10,546 nucleotides of DNA from Quisquiliibacterium sp. (GTDB lineage: Bacteria; Pseudomonadota; Gammaproteobacteria; Burkholderiales; Burkholderiaceae_E), in assembly GCA_030830765.1 (NCBI GenBank), contig JAURMJ010000143.1, positions 1 through 10,546 of the forward strand. The letters are read 5' to 3'. The translations under genes and the position numbers were made by a program. How positions within the stretch are numbered: the stretch's first letter is position 1; every line of letters starts with the position of its first letter. This document shows, piece by piece, positions 1-5,947 of the stretch. The notes under the pieces are model-generated. The model was not told the origin of the DNA, made no database searches, and worked only from the letters and a program-made list of their open reading frames with translations.

Positions 1-863
1 AGCTGGCGGCCGCCGTGGTTCGAGACGATCAGACCGTCGACGCCGAGTTCGGCTGCCTGACGGGCCTCATCCGGATGAAGGACCCCTTTGAGCAGCAAGG
101 GCCCCTTCCAGCGCTCTCGTAACTCACGCACGTCATCCCAGTTCATGCCCGGATCCAGCATGCCTGCGAGCCGACCGGCCAGCGCAGAAAGTTCCTCGCG
201 CGAGCCCTGCTTCACGTAGCTACCCATCGTCAGTCCGGGCAGGGCATTACGCATCCGCCAAAGCCAGGGCAGTTGCGGAATCATTGAGACCAGCTGCGTG
301 AGTGTGAAGCGCGGCGGAATGCCGAAACCGTTGCGCACATCGCGCTCCCGGTTGCCAAGCAACTGATTGTCGATGGTCAGCACCAGCGCGTCATAACCGC
401 TGGCCGCCGCACGGTCGGTGAACTCACGGGTCAGTCCGCGATCCCGGTAAACGAAGACCTGCATCCAACGGGGCGCAGTGCCCAGCGCGGCCAGCTCTTC
501 GATCGTGCAGACCGAGCCGTGGCTCAGGCAGTAGGCCGTGCCAGCCGCCGCGGCTGCCCGCGCCGAGCAAAGCTCGCCATCCGGCCAGAACAGGCCAGCC
601 AGTCCGGTGGGGCCGATCATCAGCGGCATCGAGAGTCTGCGCCCGAACAGTTCAATTGAAAGATCGCGCGAGGCTGCGCCCTGTAACGGGCGAGGCACGA
701 GCGCGAAGTCACTGAACGCCGATTCATTGCGCCTGAGGGTGCGTTCATCCTCGGCCGCGCCGTCCGCGAAGTCGAAGACGGGGCGAGGCAGTCTGCGACG
801 TGCAAGCGCACGCATCGTTGCGATGTTGCAGGCTTCTCGTTGCCAGTTATGTTGTTCTTTCAT
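1..863 (-). CDS. FMN-dependent alpha-hydroxy-acid dehydrogenase/oxidase (LldD/glycolate oxidase family), 3' end beyond window
   Basis: This family oxidises a 2-hydroxy acid such as lactate, glycolate or mandelate to the 2-oxo acid using FMN in a TIM barrel. The visible 287 codons run from an ATG at 863 to the left edge; about 90-100 C-terminal residues are missing. Seen: an N-terminal FDFADGAAEDERTL segment (residues 30-43), MPLMIGPTGLAG for the FMN site, QVFVYRDR (about 135-142), LGNRERDVRNGF, LLKGV with Lys259, and the signature SNHGGRQ with catalytic base His283 and substrate-binding Arg286. From a remembered alignment to spinach glycolate oxidase, the two active-site tyrosines (Tyr24, Tyr129) are Phe32 and Phe137 here, so the substrate may differ from lactate or glycolate. 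It is divergent from the aldolase-like and alcohol dehydrogenase genes. A GAAGG lies 10 bases before the ATG, partly inside a small AGGC-AAAA-GCCT hairpin. The family is secure; the substrate is unknown. Confidence 0.93.
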   Translation of the reverse strand, partial: MKEQHNWQREACNIATMRALARRRLPRPVFDFADGAAEDERTLRRNESAFSDFALVPRPLQGAASRDLSIELFGRRLSMPLMIGPTGLAGLFWPDGELCSARAAAAAGTAYCLSHGSVCTIEELAALGTAPRWMQVFVYRDRGLTREFTDRAAASGYDALVLTIDNQLLGNRERDVRNGFGIPPRFTLTQLVSMIPQLPWLWRMRNALPGLTMGSYVKQGSREELSALAGRLAGMLDPGMNWDDVRELRERWKGPLLLKGVLHPDEARQAAELGVDGLIVSNHGGRQ

Positions 864-879
864 CAGGCTTTTGCCTTCT

Positions 880-902
880 CGGGAGTCGATACCGGGAATC
901 GA
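880..902 (-). promoter_or_regulatory. Tandem operator-like repeats TCGAYTCCCG upstream of the hydroxy-acid dehydrogenase
   Basis: Read on the minus strand, TCGATTCCCG (902-893) and TCGACTCCCG (889-880) are two copies of one word with a 13-base period, just upstream of the start at 863. The first copy extends to an 11-base word that recurs exactly at 1661-1671 on the plus strand, before the alcohol dehydrogenase. The two arms also create an inverted pair TCGAT-N7-ATCGA at 886-902. A regulator-binding role is inferred from the repetition and position only. Confidence 0.35.
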
Positions 903-927
903 AAACGTCGGGTCGACGGAATCTGTC

Positions 928-939
928 GCTATCGATAGC
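928..939. promoter_or_regulatory. Perfect 12-bp palindrome in the divergent promoter region
   Basis: GCTATCGATAGC is perfectly self-complementary and sits near the middle of the 111-base gap between two divergent genes, where a dimeric regulator could control both. The 8-base word CTATCGAT from it recurs at 1658-1665 before the alcohol dehydrogenase. On the minus strand a TTGTCG at 961-956 lies 17-18 bases upstream of a weak -10-like box inside the palindrome, so binding could block that promoter. Symmetry is seen; function is inferred. Confidence 0.4.
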
Positions 940-974
940 ATGGCGGACATCAAACCGACAACCTGGAGATTTCC

Positions 975-1631
975 GTGATCGAAAATGCCCCGAAGATTCG
1001 TGTTGCCAGCACTATGCGGCGCCCCACTGCGCAACAGCTGGCCGCCCTGCAGGGGTTGCCGACCGGATTTGTCGTCGATGCACTGACCGGCGGTCACACG
1101 ATGGACTACCGGATCAAGCCGGTGATTCCGGGCCAGGATGCATTCTGTGGCGTTGCGATTACCAGCGATTGCGGCCCCGCGGACAATCTCGCAGTCTTCG
1201 GAGCTTTGCCGCATCTGCAGCCAGGCGACGTGATCGTCGCTTCATCTGAAGGGCACACCGGTTGTGCTGTCGTGGGTGATCTTGTGCTCGGCATGGCTCG
1301 CAACAATGGCGCGGTGGGTTTTGTGACTGACGGCTGCGTGCGGGACATTCCCGGCATTCGCGGTGTCGGTCTTCCCTGCTTTGCCATTGGCGTCACGCCG
1401 AATACGCCAGCCAAGGAAGGCCCAGCCAAGGTAGGTTTCCCCATTGTCTGTGGCGGTGCGGCGGTCTCGACCGGTGACATCATCGTTGCCGATCCGGACG
1501 GTGTGGTTGTCGTGCCTTTTGACCGGATTGACGAGGTGATCGAACGCCTGGACGTTGTGCGCGCCGCCGAGGCTGAGATGGACGCAAAGGTCAAGGCCGG
1601 GATGAAGCTGCCGGCATTCATGCAGCAGTAA
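975..1631 (+). CDS. RraA-like protein of the HMG/CHA aldolase family
   Basis: A 218-residue protein, the normal length for this family. Related enzymes are class II pyruvate aldolases that cleave 4-hydroxy-4-methyl-2-oxoglutarate or 4-carboxy-4-hydroxy-2-oxoadipate, often with oxaloacetate decarboxylase activity. The Asp-X20-Arg-Asp catalytic signature linked to aldolase-competent members is present as Asp102, Arg123 and Asp124, within [16 protein letters not shown] followed by [11 protein letters not shown]. This supports a metal-dependent aldolase or decarboxylase rather than the RNase E inhibitor role behind the RraA name. The start is GTG with GGAG six bases upstream (965-968). The alcohol dehydrogenase begins 46 bases downstream on the same strand, so the two probably form an operon divergent from the hydroxy-acid dehydrogenase. 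The family is confident; the physiological substrate, probably a branched or substituted hydroxy-oxo acid, is inferred. Confidence 0.9.
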   Translation: MIENAPKIRVASTMRRPTAQQLAALQGLPTGFVVDALTGGHTMDYRIKPVIPGQDAFCGVAITSDCGPADNLAVFGALPHLQPGDVIVASSEGHTGCAVVGDLVLGMARNNGAVGFVTDGCVRDIPGIRGVGLPCFAIGVTPNTPAKEGPAKVGFPIVCGGAAVSTGDIIVADPDGVVVVPFDRIDEVIERLDVVRAAEAEMDAKVKAGMKLPAFMQQ

Positions 1632-1660
1632 ACCTTTCCAAATAATTTCGCTCATCACTA

Positions 1661-1670
1661 TCGATTCCCG
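1661..1670 (+). promoter_or_regulatory. Third copy of the TCGAYTCCCG word, overlapping the alcohol dehydrogenase ribosome-binding site
   Basis: TCGATTCCCG sits directly before the alcohol dehydrogenase start. Its final G begins the GGAG Shine-Dalgarno at 1670-1673. It is embedded in CTATCGATTCCCGGAG, combining the half-palindrome word and the tandem-repeat word of the divergent promoter about 750 bases upstream. It could mark an internal operator, or a conserved leader element bound at the RNA level. Only the sequence match is seen. Confidence 0.3.
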
Positions 1671-1677
1671 GAGACCG

Positions 1678-2817
1678 ATGATGGCCACCATCACTTACCT
1701 GACCACGATCCAGTTTGACTTTGGCGCACTCAACCTGCTTGCTGGCGAACTGAAGCGGCTCGGGGTCACGCGTCCGCTGGTCGTGACCGATCGCGGCGTC
1801 GCGCAGGTCGGCCTGCTGGCCAAGGTGATGGCCGCGATTGGCGCACAGTTCGATGCCCGTACCTGGGATGGGACGCCGCCCAATCCGACCGAGGATGCGG
1901 TCATGGCCGCAGCTCAGGTGTACCGCGATGCCGGTTGCGACGGTCTGGTGGCTGTCGGTGGTGGCTCATCGATTGATCTGGCCAAGGCGGTTGCGTTGAT
2001 CACAACGCACCCGGGACCCCTGCTGCAATACGCGGCGGTCGAAGGGGGGGTGGCTCGGATCACACCCAAGGTCGCTCCGCTGATCGCAATTCCGACCACG
2101 GCCGGAACCGGGAGTGAGGTCGGGCGCGGCAGCGTGATCGTGATGAACGACGGCAGAAAGCTGGGCCTGCTCAGCCCCAGTCTGTTGCCCAAAGTTGCCT
2201 TATGCGATCCCGAGTTGACGCTGGGTCTGCCGCCACTGTTGACGGCGGCCACTGGTATGGATGCGATGGCGCACTGCATTGAAACCTTTTGTGCGCCTTC
2301 AGTGAATCCGCCGGCCGAGGCCATTGCGCTGGATGGCCTGCGTCGTGCCAGCGCGAACATCGAAACGGCGACCCGCGATGGTTCCGACCGGCAGGCGCGC
2401 TGGGAAATGATGATGGCTGCGATGGAAGGGGCCATGGCCTTCCAGAAGGGATTGGGCGCCGTGCATGCGTTGTCTCATCCAATGGGCGCGCTGCCAGGGC
2501 GTCCATTGCACCATGGCACGCTCAACGCTGTGCTGTTGCCAGCAGTGCTGCGTTTCAATGCACCCGTTCTACAGGCGAAAATTCCGACGCTTGTTGATGC
2601 GATGGGGCTGGCACCGGGCAGCGATCCGGCGGCAGCGATCGCTGCGCTGAATTCCCGTCTGGGGCTGCCCGCTGGCTTGGCGCAGATGGGCGTCCGACGC
2701 GATGATTTTCCGGCAATTATCGAGGCAGCCCTGAAGGATCATTGTCACGCGACGAATCCAAGGACTGCGTCGCCGGACGATTATCTGCAGATGCTGGAGT
2801 CATCGTTCGAAGGTTGA
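1678..2817 (+). CDS. Iron-dependent group III alcohol dehydrogenase
   Basis: A 379-residue member of the Fe-ADH family (FucO, 1,3-propanediol dehydrogenase, 4-hydroxybutyrate dehydrogenase type), which interconverts an alcohol and an aldehyde or ketone with NAD(P). Seen: the nucleotide-binding [10 protein letters not shown] (residues 94-103), [10 protein letters not shown] (139-148), and the metal-binding set Asp195 and His199 in [11 protein letters not shown], His263 in [10 protein letters not shown] and His279 in LHHGTLNA, with conserved His267. All four metal ligands are present, so it should be active. GGAG at 1670-1673 lies 4 bases before the ATG at 1678 and 7 before the second ATG at 1681; the latter is better spaced and may be the true start. 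It lies downstream of the RraA-like gene and probably shares its transcript. Converting the alcohol or aldehyde of the same hydroxy-acid pathway is an inference from position; the substrate cannot be told from sequence. Confidence 0.93.
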   Translation: MMATITYLTTIQFDFGALNLLAGELKRLGVTRPLVVTDRGVAQVGLLAKVMAAIGAQFDARTWDGTPPNPTEDAVMAAAQVYRDAGCDGLVAVGGGSSIDLAKAVALITTHPGPLLQYAAVEGGVARITPKVAPLIAIPTTAGTGSEVGRGSVIVMNDGRKLGLLSPSLLPKVALCDPELTLGLPPLLTAATGMDAMAHCIETFCAPSVNPPAEAIALDGLRRASANIETATRDGSDRQARWEMMMAAMEGAMAFQKGLGAVHALSHPMGALPGRPLHHGTLNAVLLPAVLRFNAPVLQAKIPTLVDAMGLAPGSDPAAAIAALNSRLGLPAGLAQMGVRRDDFPAIIEAALKDHCHATNPRTASPDDYLQMLESSFEG

Positions 2818-2851
2818 GGTTTCAATTCGCCTGCACGCTTGCCTTCGCCGG

Positions 2852-2880
2852 CCCCGACGGCGTCATTGCACGAGTCGGGG
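2852..2880. terminator. Inverted repeat between convergent genes, possible terminator
   Basis: CCCCGAC (2852-2858) pairs perfectly with GTCGGGG (2874-2880), leaving a 15-base loop, 35 bases after the alcohol dehydrogenase stop. There is no T-run, so it is not a textbook intrinsic terminator. The right arm lies inside the last codons of the convergent lipoprotein gene. Confidence 0.35.
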
Positions 2881-3528
2881 TGCTTGTTCGCCCCAGGTCT
2901 GGAGGGGCCCGAGCGGGTTGCGGATAATTTCACGTTCCCGCACGTTCGGTTGACCGCTGTACAGGGTGTAGACGACAAGCCCGTCGATCAGGATCACCAG
3001 CGCATTGAAGCGCCATCCGGTCGTATCAACTTCTCGATGAAAATTCAGTGAGTCGAGCCAGAAATTGCCGAGCCGGACCTTGCGTATCCGGGAGGCGACG
3101 ATGGAATAGCCGGTGCAGCGCTTGCCGGCCCGCAAGCAGTCCCGGATGCCTGGGTCGAAGTCTTCCTGGCGCATGGCAGAGCTGGACGCGAAGCGCTGCA
3201 GGATGTCGGAAAAGCTCAGCAGACTGATTCCGGGGTTCTTGTATGGGTCGATGCCCTTCGCGTTGACTTCCTCGATCCGGGTTTTGTATGGCTCAAGGCT
3301 GTTGATCGTGTCGCGTGCCTGCTCGAAGGTTTCCCATTCAGTCATTGTCTGGGCTGCGCCTGTGGGCAGCAGCGAAGAGCATCCCGACACAACGGCAACC
3401 ATGAGTATCGGCGCGAGTAGTCGTGCTGCCCACTGAACGGGCCAATGAATCTGCGGTCGGTTTGTGATTGATCTGGTCGGCGACAGGGGCATGAATCGAT
3501 TATCCCCCTGATCGCCGATGCCGATCAT
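2863..3528 (-). CDS. Putative envelope lipoprotein of unknown function
   Basis: I cannot assign a characterised function. The 221-residue reading has a hydrophobic segment (about residues 37-49) ending in the lipobox VSGC with Cys50. It is followed by SSL, with no Asp at +2, which suggests an outer-membrane lipoprotein. The mature part is soluble, with two further cysteines (Cys131, Cys138) in a DPGIRDCLRAGKRCTGYS stretch that could form a disulphide. After that comes an aromatic-rich region with NFWLDSLNFHRE and TGWRFNALVILIDG, ending NPLGPLQ. The ATG at 3528 lies 5 bases after the stop of the DsrE-like gene, implying translational coupling. It has no clear Shine-Dalgarno; an in-frame ATG at 3492 has an AGGGGGA about 10 bases upstream and gives a more normal signal peptide. 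As the second gene of a two-gene operon it probably works with the DsrE-like lipoprotein. Confidence 0.75.
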   Translation of the reverse strand: MIGIGDQGDNRFMPLSPTRSITNRPQIHWPVQWAARLLAPILMVAVVSGCSSLLPTGAAQTMTEWETFEQARDTINSLEPYKTRIEEVNAKGIDPYKNPGISLLSFSDILQRFASSSAMRQEDFDPGIRDCLRAGKRCTGYSIVASRIRKVRLGNFWLDSLNFHREVDTTGWRFNALVILIDGLVVYTLYSGQPNVREREIIRNPLGPLQTWGEQAPRLVQ

Positions 3529-3533
3529 GTTGA

Positions 3534-3992
3534 TCAGTAGTTCACGTAGGCCCAGCCCTCACGCTGGCGATTCATCACCTCGACGATCCCCCCAGGAACA
3601 TAGCCGATGCCGGGAATCATGTCGTTCTTTGTGAGCTTCAGGGCTTTCATTGTCTGTTCGCAGGCCACGATCTTCACGCCGTTGGTCAGGGCGCCCGTCA
3701 CGCGTGCCTCGACCTTGGACTCGGCCAGCAGCATCTTGATGGCCGGGCCGTTGATCACGATTTCGATGAACACCTTGTCGGCACCTTCCGCCCTTTGCAG
3801 GTTCGCGGCATTGTTCAGAGACTGATTCCAGTAGGCCGGATTGCCACTGGTGACGTGAAACAGAATGGGTTTGCGACCGTCCTGCGTCAACGGGTTGCTG
3901 CCGACGGTGTTCATCGGGGCGCACCCAATCATGGCGGCTACAGGCATTGCCAGCGCAGCGGCAAGCAGACTGCGTGAGAGTGTTTTCTTCAT
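3534..3992 (-). CDS. DsrE-family lipoprotein
   Basis: A 152-residue protein with a DsrE/F-like fold. Cytoplasmic relatives (DsrE, TusD) carry sulfur on a cysteine in relay pathways. Seen: a signal peptide with Lys2, Lys3 and Arg7, then a hydrophobic core and MIGC, making Cys24 the likely lipidated residue. Ala25 at +2 fits outer-membrane sorting, although Met at -3 is not the classic lipobox residue. The DsrE-like domain covers about residues 42-152: a strand at KPILFHVTSG, KVFIEIVINGPAIKMLL, then GVKIVACEQTMKAL with Cys111 at the usual conserved-cysteine position, and the terminal PGIGYVPGGIVEVMNRQREGW region typical of these proteins. The start has GGAG 7 bases upstream. The downstream lipoprotein follows after 5 bases. 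A sulfur-related or redox role is inferred from Cys111; exported DsrE-like proteins are known but, to my knowledge, functionally unresolved. Confidence 0.85.
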   Translation of the reverse strand: MKKTLSRSLLAAALAMPVAAMIGCAPMNTVGSNPLTQDGRKPILFHVTSGNPAYWNQSLNNAANLQRAEGADKVFIEIVINGPAIKMLLAESKVEARVTGALTNGVKIVACEQTMKALKLTKNDMIPGIGYVPGGIVEVMNRQREGWAYVNY

Positions 3993-4130
3993 CGTGTCTC
4001 CTGAGGGTCTTGGTCAGTTGATGGTGGGATTTTTTCGGGCTGGCCGGGGCAGTCTTGTGCATTGTTTGCGGTCGACCTGAGGCATTCGTTCGGTTCCGCG
4101 AAAAACTCTCCTACTCAGTCTGCATCAGTT

Positions 4131-4201
4131 GCAAGCTCTTCTCAAGCGAAGCGTTCAGCTTGCTACGGTTTTCGGACGCGAAAACCGATCGGCATCCCGA
4201 T
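4131..4201. repeat. Three adjoining inverted repeats upstream of rhlE
   Basis: Repeat 1: GCAAGCT (4131-4137) with AGCTTGC (4157-4163), plus inner CTTC/GAAG pairing and a 5-base bulge. Repeat 2: CGGTTTTCG (4166-4174) with CGAAAACCG (4179-4187), a perfect 9-bp stem with a GACG loop. Repeat 3: ATCGG (4188-4192) with CCGAT (4197-4201). They follow one another almost without a gap. Both flanking genes point away, so these are not end-of-gene terminators. They could be operators or an RNA leader. Confidence 0.6.
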
Positions 4202-4232
4202 TTGGACACAGAGATGGAGGCCAGGAAAATCT

Positions 4233-4261
4233 TTGCTGATTGCTTAAAAAAGCGTCATAAT
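4233..4261 (+). promoter_or_regulatory. rhlE: Candidate sigma70-type promoter for rhlE
   Basis: A -35-like TTGCTG (4233-4238) is followed by a 17-base spacer and a -10-like CATAAT (4256-4261), which matches the consensus at five of six bases. Transcription would begin near 4268, leaving a leader of about 65 bases before the TTG start. This is a consensus match only. Confidence 0.5.
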
Positions 4262-4295
4262 GCCGGGTTATCAATTCACTATGCGGAAAGCGCGG

Positions 4296-4319
4296 TCGGC
4301 CTTGCCTTTGGCGGGCCGA
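4296..4319 (+). promoter_or_regulatory. rhlE: Hairpin in the rhlE 5' leader
   Basis: TCGGCC (4296-4301) pairs with GGCCGA (4314-4319), and an inner GCC/GGC pair (4304-4306 with 4310-4312) closes a TTT loop, giving a compact 9-bp stem with a small internal loop. It ends 13 bases before the TTG start and overlaps the zone where a ribosome lands, so it could restrain translation. An RNA helicase relieving its own leader structure is speculation. Confidence 0.45.
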
Positions 4320-4332
4320 AAGACACAAAAAT

Positions 4333-5850
4333 TTGACTACCACTTTCAACGACTTCGGACTTGCTGAACCGATCCAGCGGGCCGTCACCGAACTGGGTTA
4401 TCGGGAACCGACTCCGATCCAGGTTCAGGCTATTCCTCATGTGCTTGTGGGGCGCGACGTCATGGGCGCTGCCCAGACCGGAACCGGCAAGACCGCCGGC
4501 TTCGCACTGCCGATCCTTCAACGACTGATGCCGCATGCCAATGCCAGTGCATCGCCGGCCCGGCACCCGATTCGCGCGCTGGTCATTGCGCCGACGCGCG
4601 AACTGGCCGACCAGATTTACGTGAATTTCGCTGCCTACGCCAAGCACACCAATCTGAAGAGTGCGGTTGTTTATGGCGGGGTTGACATCAGGCCGCAGCT
4701 TGCTGCCATGCGCGCCGGGTGTGAAGTACTCATTGCCACGCCAGGTCGTCTTCTGGACCACATCGAGCAACGGACAGCCAATCTGTCGCAGGTCGAAATC
4801 TTCGTGATGGACGAGGCCGATCGCATGCTCGACATGGGTTTTCTGCCTGACATCCAGCGCATCATCAATCTGCTGCCCAAACGGCGGCAGAACCTGATGT
4901 TCTCGGCAACGTTCTCCGGTGAAATCCGCAAGCTTGCCGAGAGCTTTCTGAATGATCCGATCTCGATCGAAGTTGCCCGGCGCAATGCAACCAACGAGAA
5001 CGTTGAGCAGCGGGTTTACGTGGTTTCAGGGTCTGATGCCAAGCGGGCTGCCGTGGCCAAGCTGGTTCGTGACCATGGACTGGCTCAGGTCATTGTGTTC
5101 ACGAACACGAAGATCGGCGCGAGCCGTCTGGCGCGCGAACTGGTGCGTGACGGCCTCAATGCCGATGCGATTCACGGTGACAAGAGCCAGCAGGAACGGT
5201 TGGCGACGCTCGAGGCCTTCAAACGCGGCGAGACGGCCGTGCTGGTCGCAACGGATGTGGCTGCGCGCGGTCTGGATATTGCGGAATTGCCCGCGGTTAT
5301 CAACTACGATCTGCCTTATTCACCAGAGGACTACGTTCACCGGATTGGACGCACCGGTCGTGCGGGCGCCAAGGGTATTGCACTGTCGCTGATGACTGCT
5401 GCCGACGAACGTTTGCTCGTTGAAATCGAAAAGCTGATCAAGCGTAAGCTGCAGCCGGACACGATTGAAGTTGAAGCCCGGCGTGAGTCACGTGATGATG
5501 AGGGCAGTGCCGATCGTGGCCGTGCACAGCGTGGTGACCGAAGCGACCGTGGCGACCGTGGCGAGGGTTCTCGCTCTGGTGAAAGCCGGCGGCGTCGAGA
5601 TCATGATGAGAGCGGTCGCCCGGGGCGCTCTGGTGGTCGTGCCGCTGACTTGGCGCCACGTGGAAATGCCGGTCCGATGCCCGGATACTCTTCTGATCCG
5701 TTCTTCTTCAAGCCGTATGAACCTGCGGTCGAGGATGTCGACGTGAAAAACGGCGATGACAGCGCCAGTGACAAGGCTGATTCAACGCGTTCGCGGCGCC
5801 GTCCCCTCCACGCCATCGCGGCATTGCTCGGCGGCAAGAAACCTTCCTGA
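4333..5850 (+). CDS. rhlE: DEAD-box ATP-dependent RNA helicase RhlE
   Basis: This helicase unwinds short RNA duplexes with ATP in ribosome assembly and RNA turnover. All core motifs are intact in 505 residues: Q motif (FGLAEPI to PTPIQ, residues 8-30), Walker A AQTGTGKT (47-54), PTREL (87-91), TPGR (136-139), DEAD (160-163), SAT (191-193), VIVFTNTK (253-260), ATDVAARGLD (306-315) and HRIGRTGR (336-343). From about residue 385 a low-complexity tail rich in Arg, Asp, Gly and Ser, probably an RNA-binding extension, ends in a segment with GYSSDPFFFKPYEP and AALLGG, which I associate with betaproteobacterial RhlE. The start is TTG at 4333, giving MTTTFNDFGL as in homologues. No ATG or GTG is in frame between it and the upstream in-frame stop at 4258. 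The Shine-Dalgarno is weak, suggesting low or regulated translation. It is convergent with gluQ. Confidence 0.95.
   Translation: MTTTFNDFGLAEPIQRAVTELGYREPTPIQVQAIPHVLVGRDVMGAAQTGTGKTAGFALPILQRLMPHANASASPARHPIRALVIAPTRELADQIYVNFAAYAKHTNLKSAVVYGGVDIRPQLAAMRAGCEVLIATPGRLLDHIEQRTANLSQVEIFVMDEADRMLDMGFLPDIQRIINLLPKRRQNLMFSATFSGEIRKLAESFLNDPISIEVARRNATNENVEQRVYVVSGSDAKRAAVAKLVRDHGLAQVIVFTNTKIGASRLARELVRDGLNADAIHGDKSQQERLATLEAFKRGETAVLVATDVAARGLDIAELPAVINYDLPYSPEDYVHRIGRTGRAGAKGIALSLMTAADERLLVEIEKLIKRKLQPDTIEVEARRESRDDEGSADRGRAQRGDRSDRGDRGEGSRSGESRRRRDHDESGRPGRSGGRAADLAPRGNAGPMPGYSSDPFFFKPYEPAVEDVDVKNGDDSASDKADSTRSRRRPLHAIAALLGGKKPS
5534..5569 (+). repeat. rhlE: 9-base tandem repeat in the rhlE tail
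   Basis: Four consecutive 9-base units: GTGACCGAA, GCGACCGTG, GCGACCGTG and GCGAGGGTT; the middle two are identical. They encode the Gly-Asp-Arg-Ser/Gly-Asp-Arg tail. Such in-frame repeats can expand or shrink by slippage without breaking the frame. Confidence 0.7.
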
Positions 5851-5910
5851 TCAGCGCGCGGCCGCGGTCTGGCCATGCTGCGCTGTCTCGCCGGGGCGAA
5901 GTCCAAATCG

Positions 5911-5930
5911 GGTTCGCCTTGACGCGAACC
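5911..5930. terminator. Hairpin between convergent rhlE and gluQ
   Basis: GGTTCGC (5911-5917) pairs perfectly with GCGAACC (5924-5930), leaving a 6-base loop, in the 97-base gap between the two stop codons. A T-rich run (CGATTT) follows the stem only when read on the minus strand. A bidirectional terminator role is likely from position but not proven. Confidence 0.45.
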
Positions 5931-5947
5931 GTCGAGACCTTGTGCAG

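Larger units (their letters stand above)
3993..4332. other. Structured 340-base divergent intergenic region
   Basis: This gap separates the leftward lipoprotein operon from rightward rhlE and is less G+C-rich than its neighbours. It contains three adjoining inverted repeats (4131-4201), a sigma70-like promoter pointing to rhlE (4233-4261) and a hairpin just before the rhlE start (4296-4319). No clear promoter for the leftward operon was found. One 93-codon reading (4055-4336, TTG start) contains two CxxC pairs and overlaps the rhlE start. Its GC by codon position is roughly 49/44/57%, only weakly coding-like, and it has no clear ribosome-binding site, so I do not call it a gene. Confidence 0.6.

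Noticed and set aside
538..1249. Plus-strand frames of 146 and 149 codons across the start of the hydroxy-acid dehydrogenase and the divergent gap
   Set aside because: They run antisense to a conserved FMN enzyme or out of frame with the RraA-like gene, and have shadow-like composition.
975..1631. Reading the RraA-like protein as an RNase E regulator linked to the nearby RNA helicase gene
   Set aside because: The aldolase Asp-X20-Arg-Asp site is intact, the gene sits with dehydrogenases, and rhlE lies beyond a separate operon on the other strand.
1914..2506. Minus-strand frames opposite the Fe-ADH
   Set aside because: Ser/Pro/Arg-rich shadow translations of a clearly coding strand, with no motif and no ribosome site.
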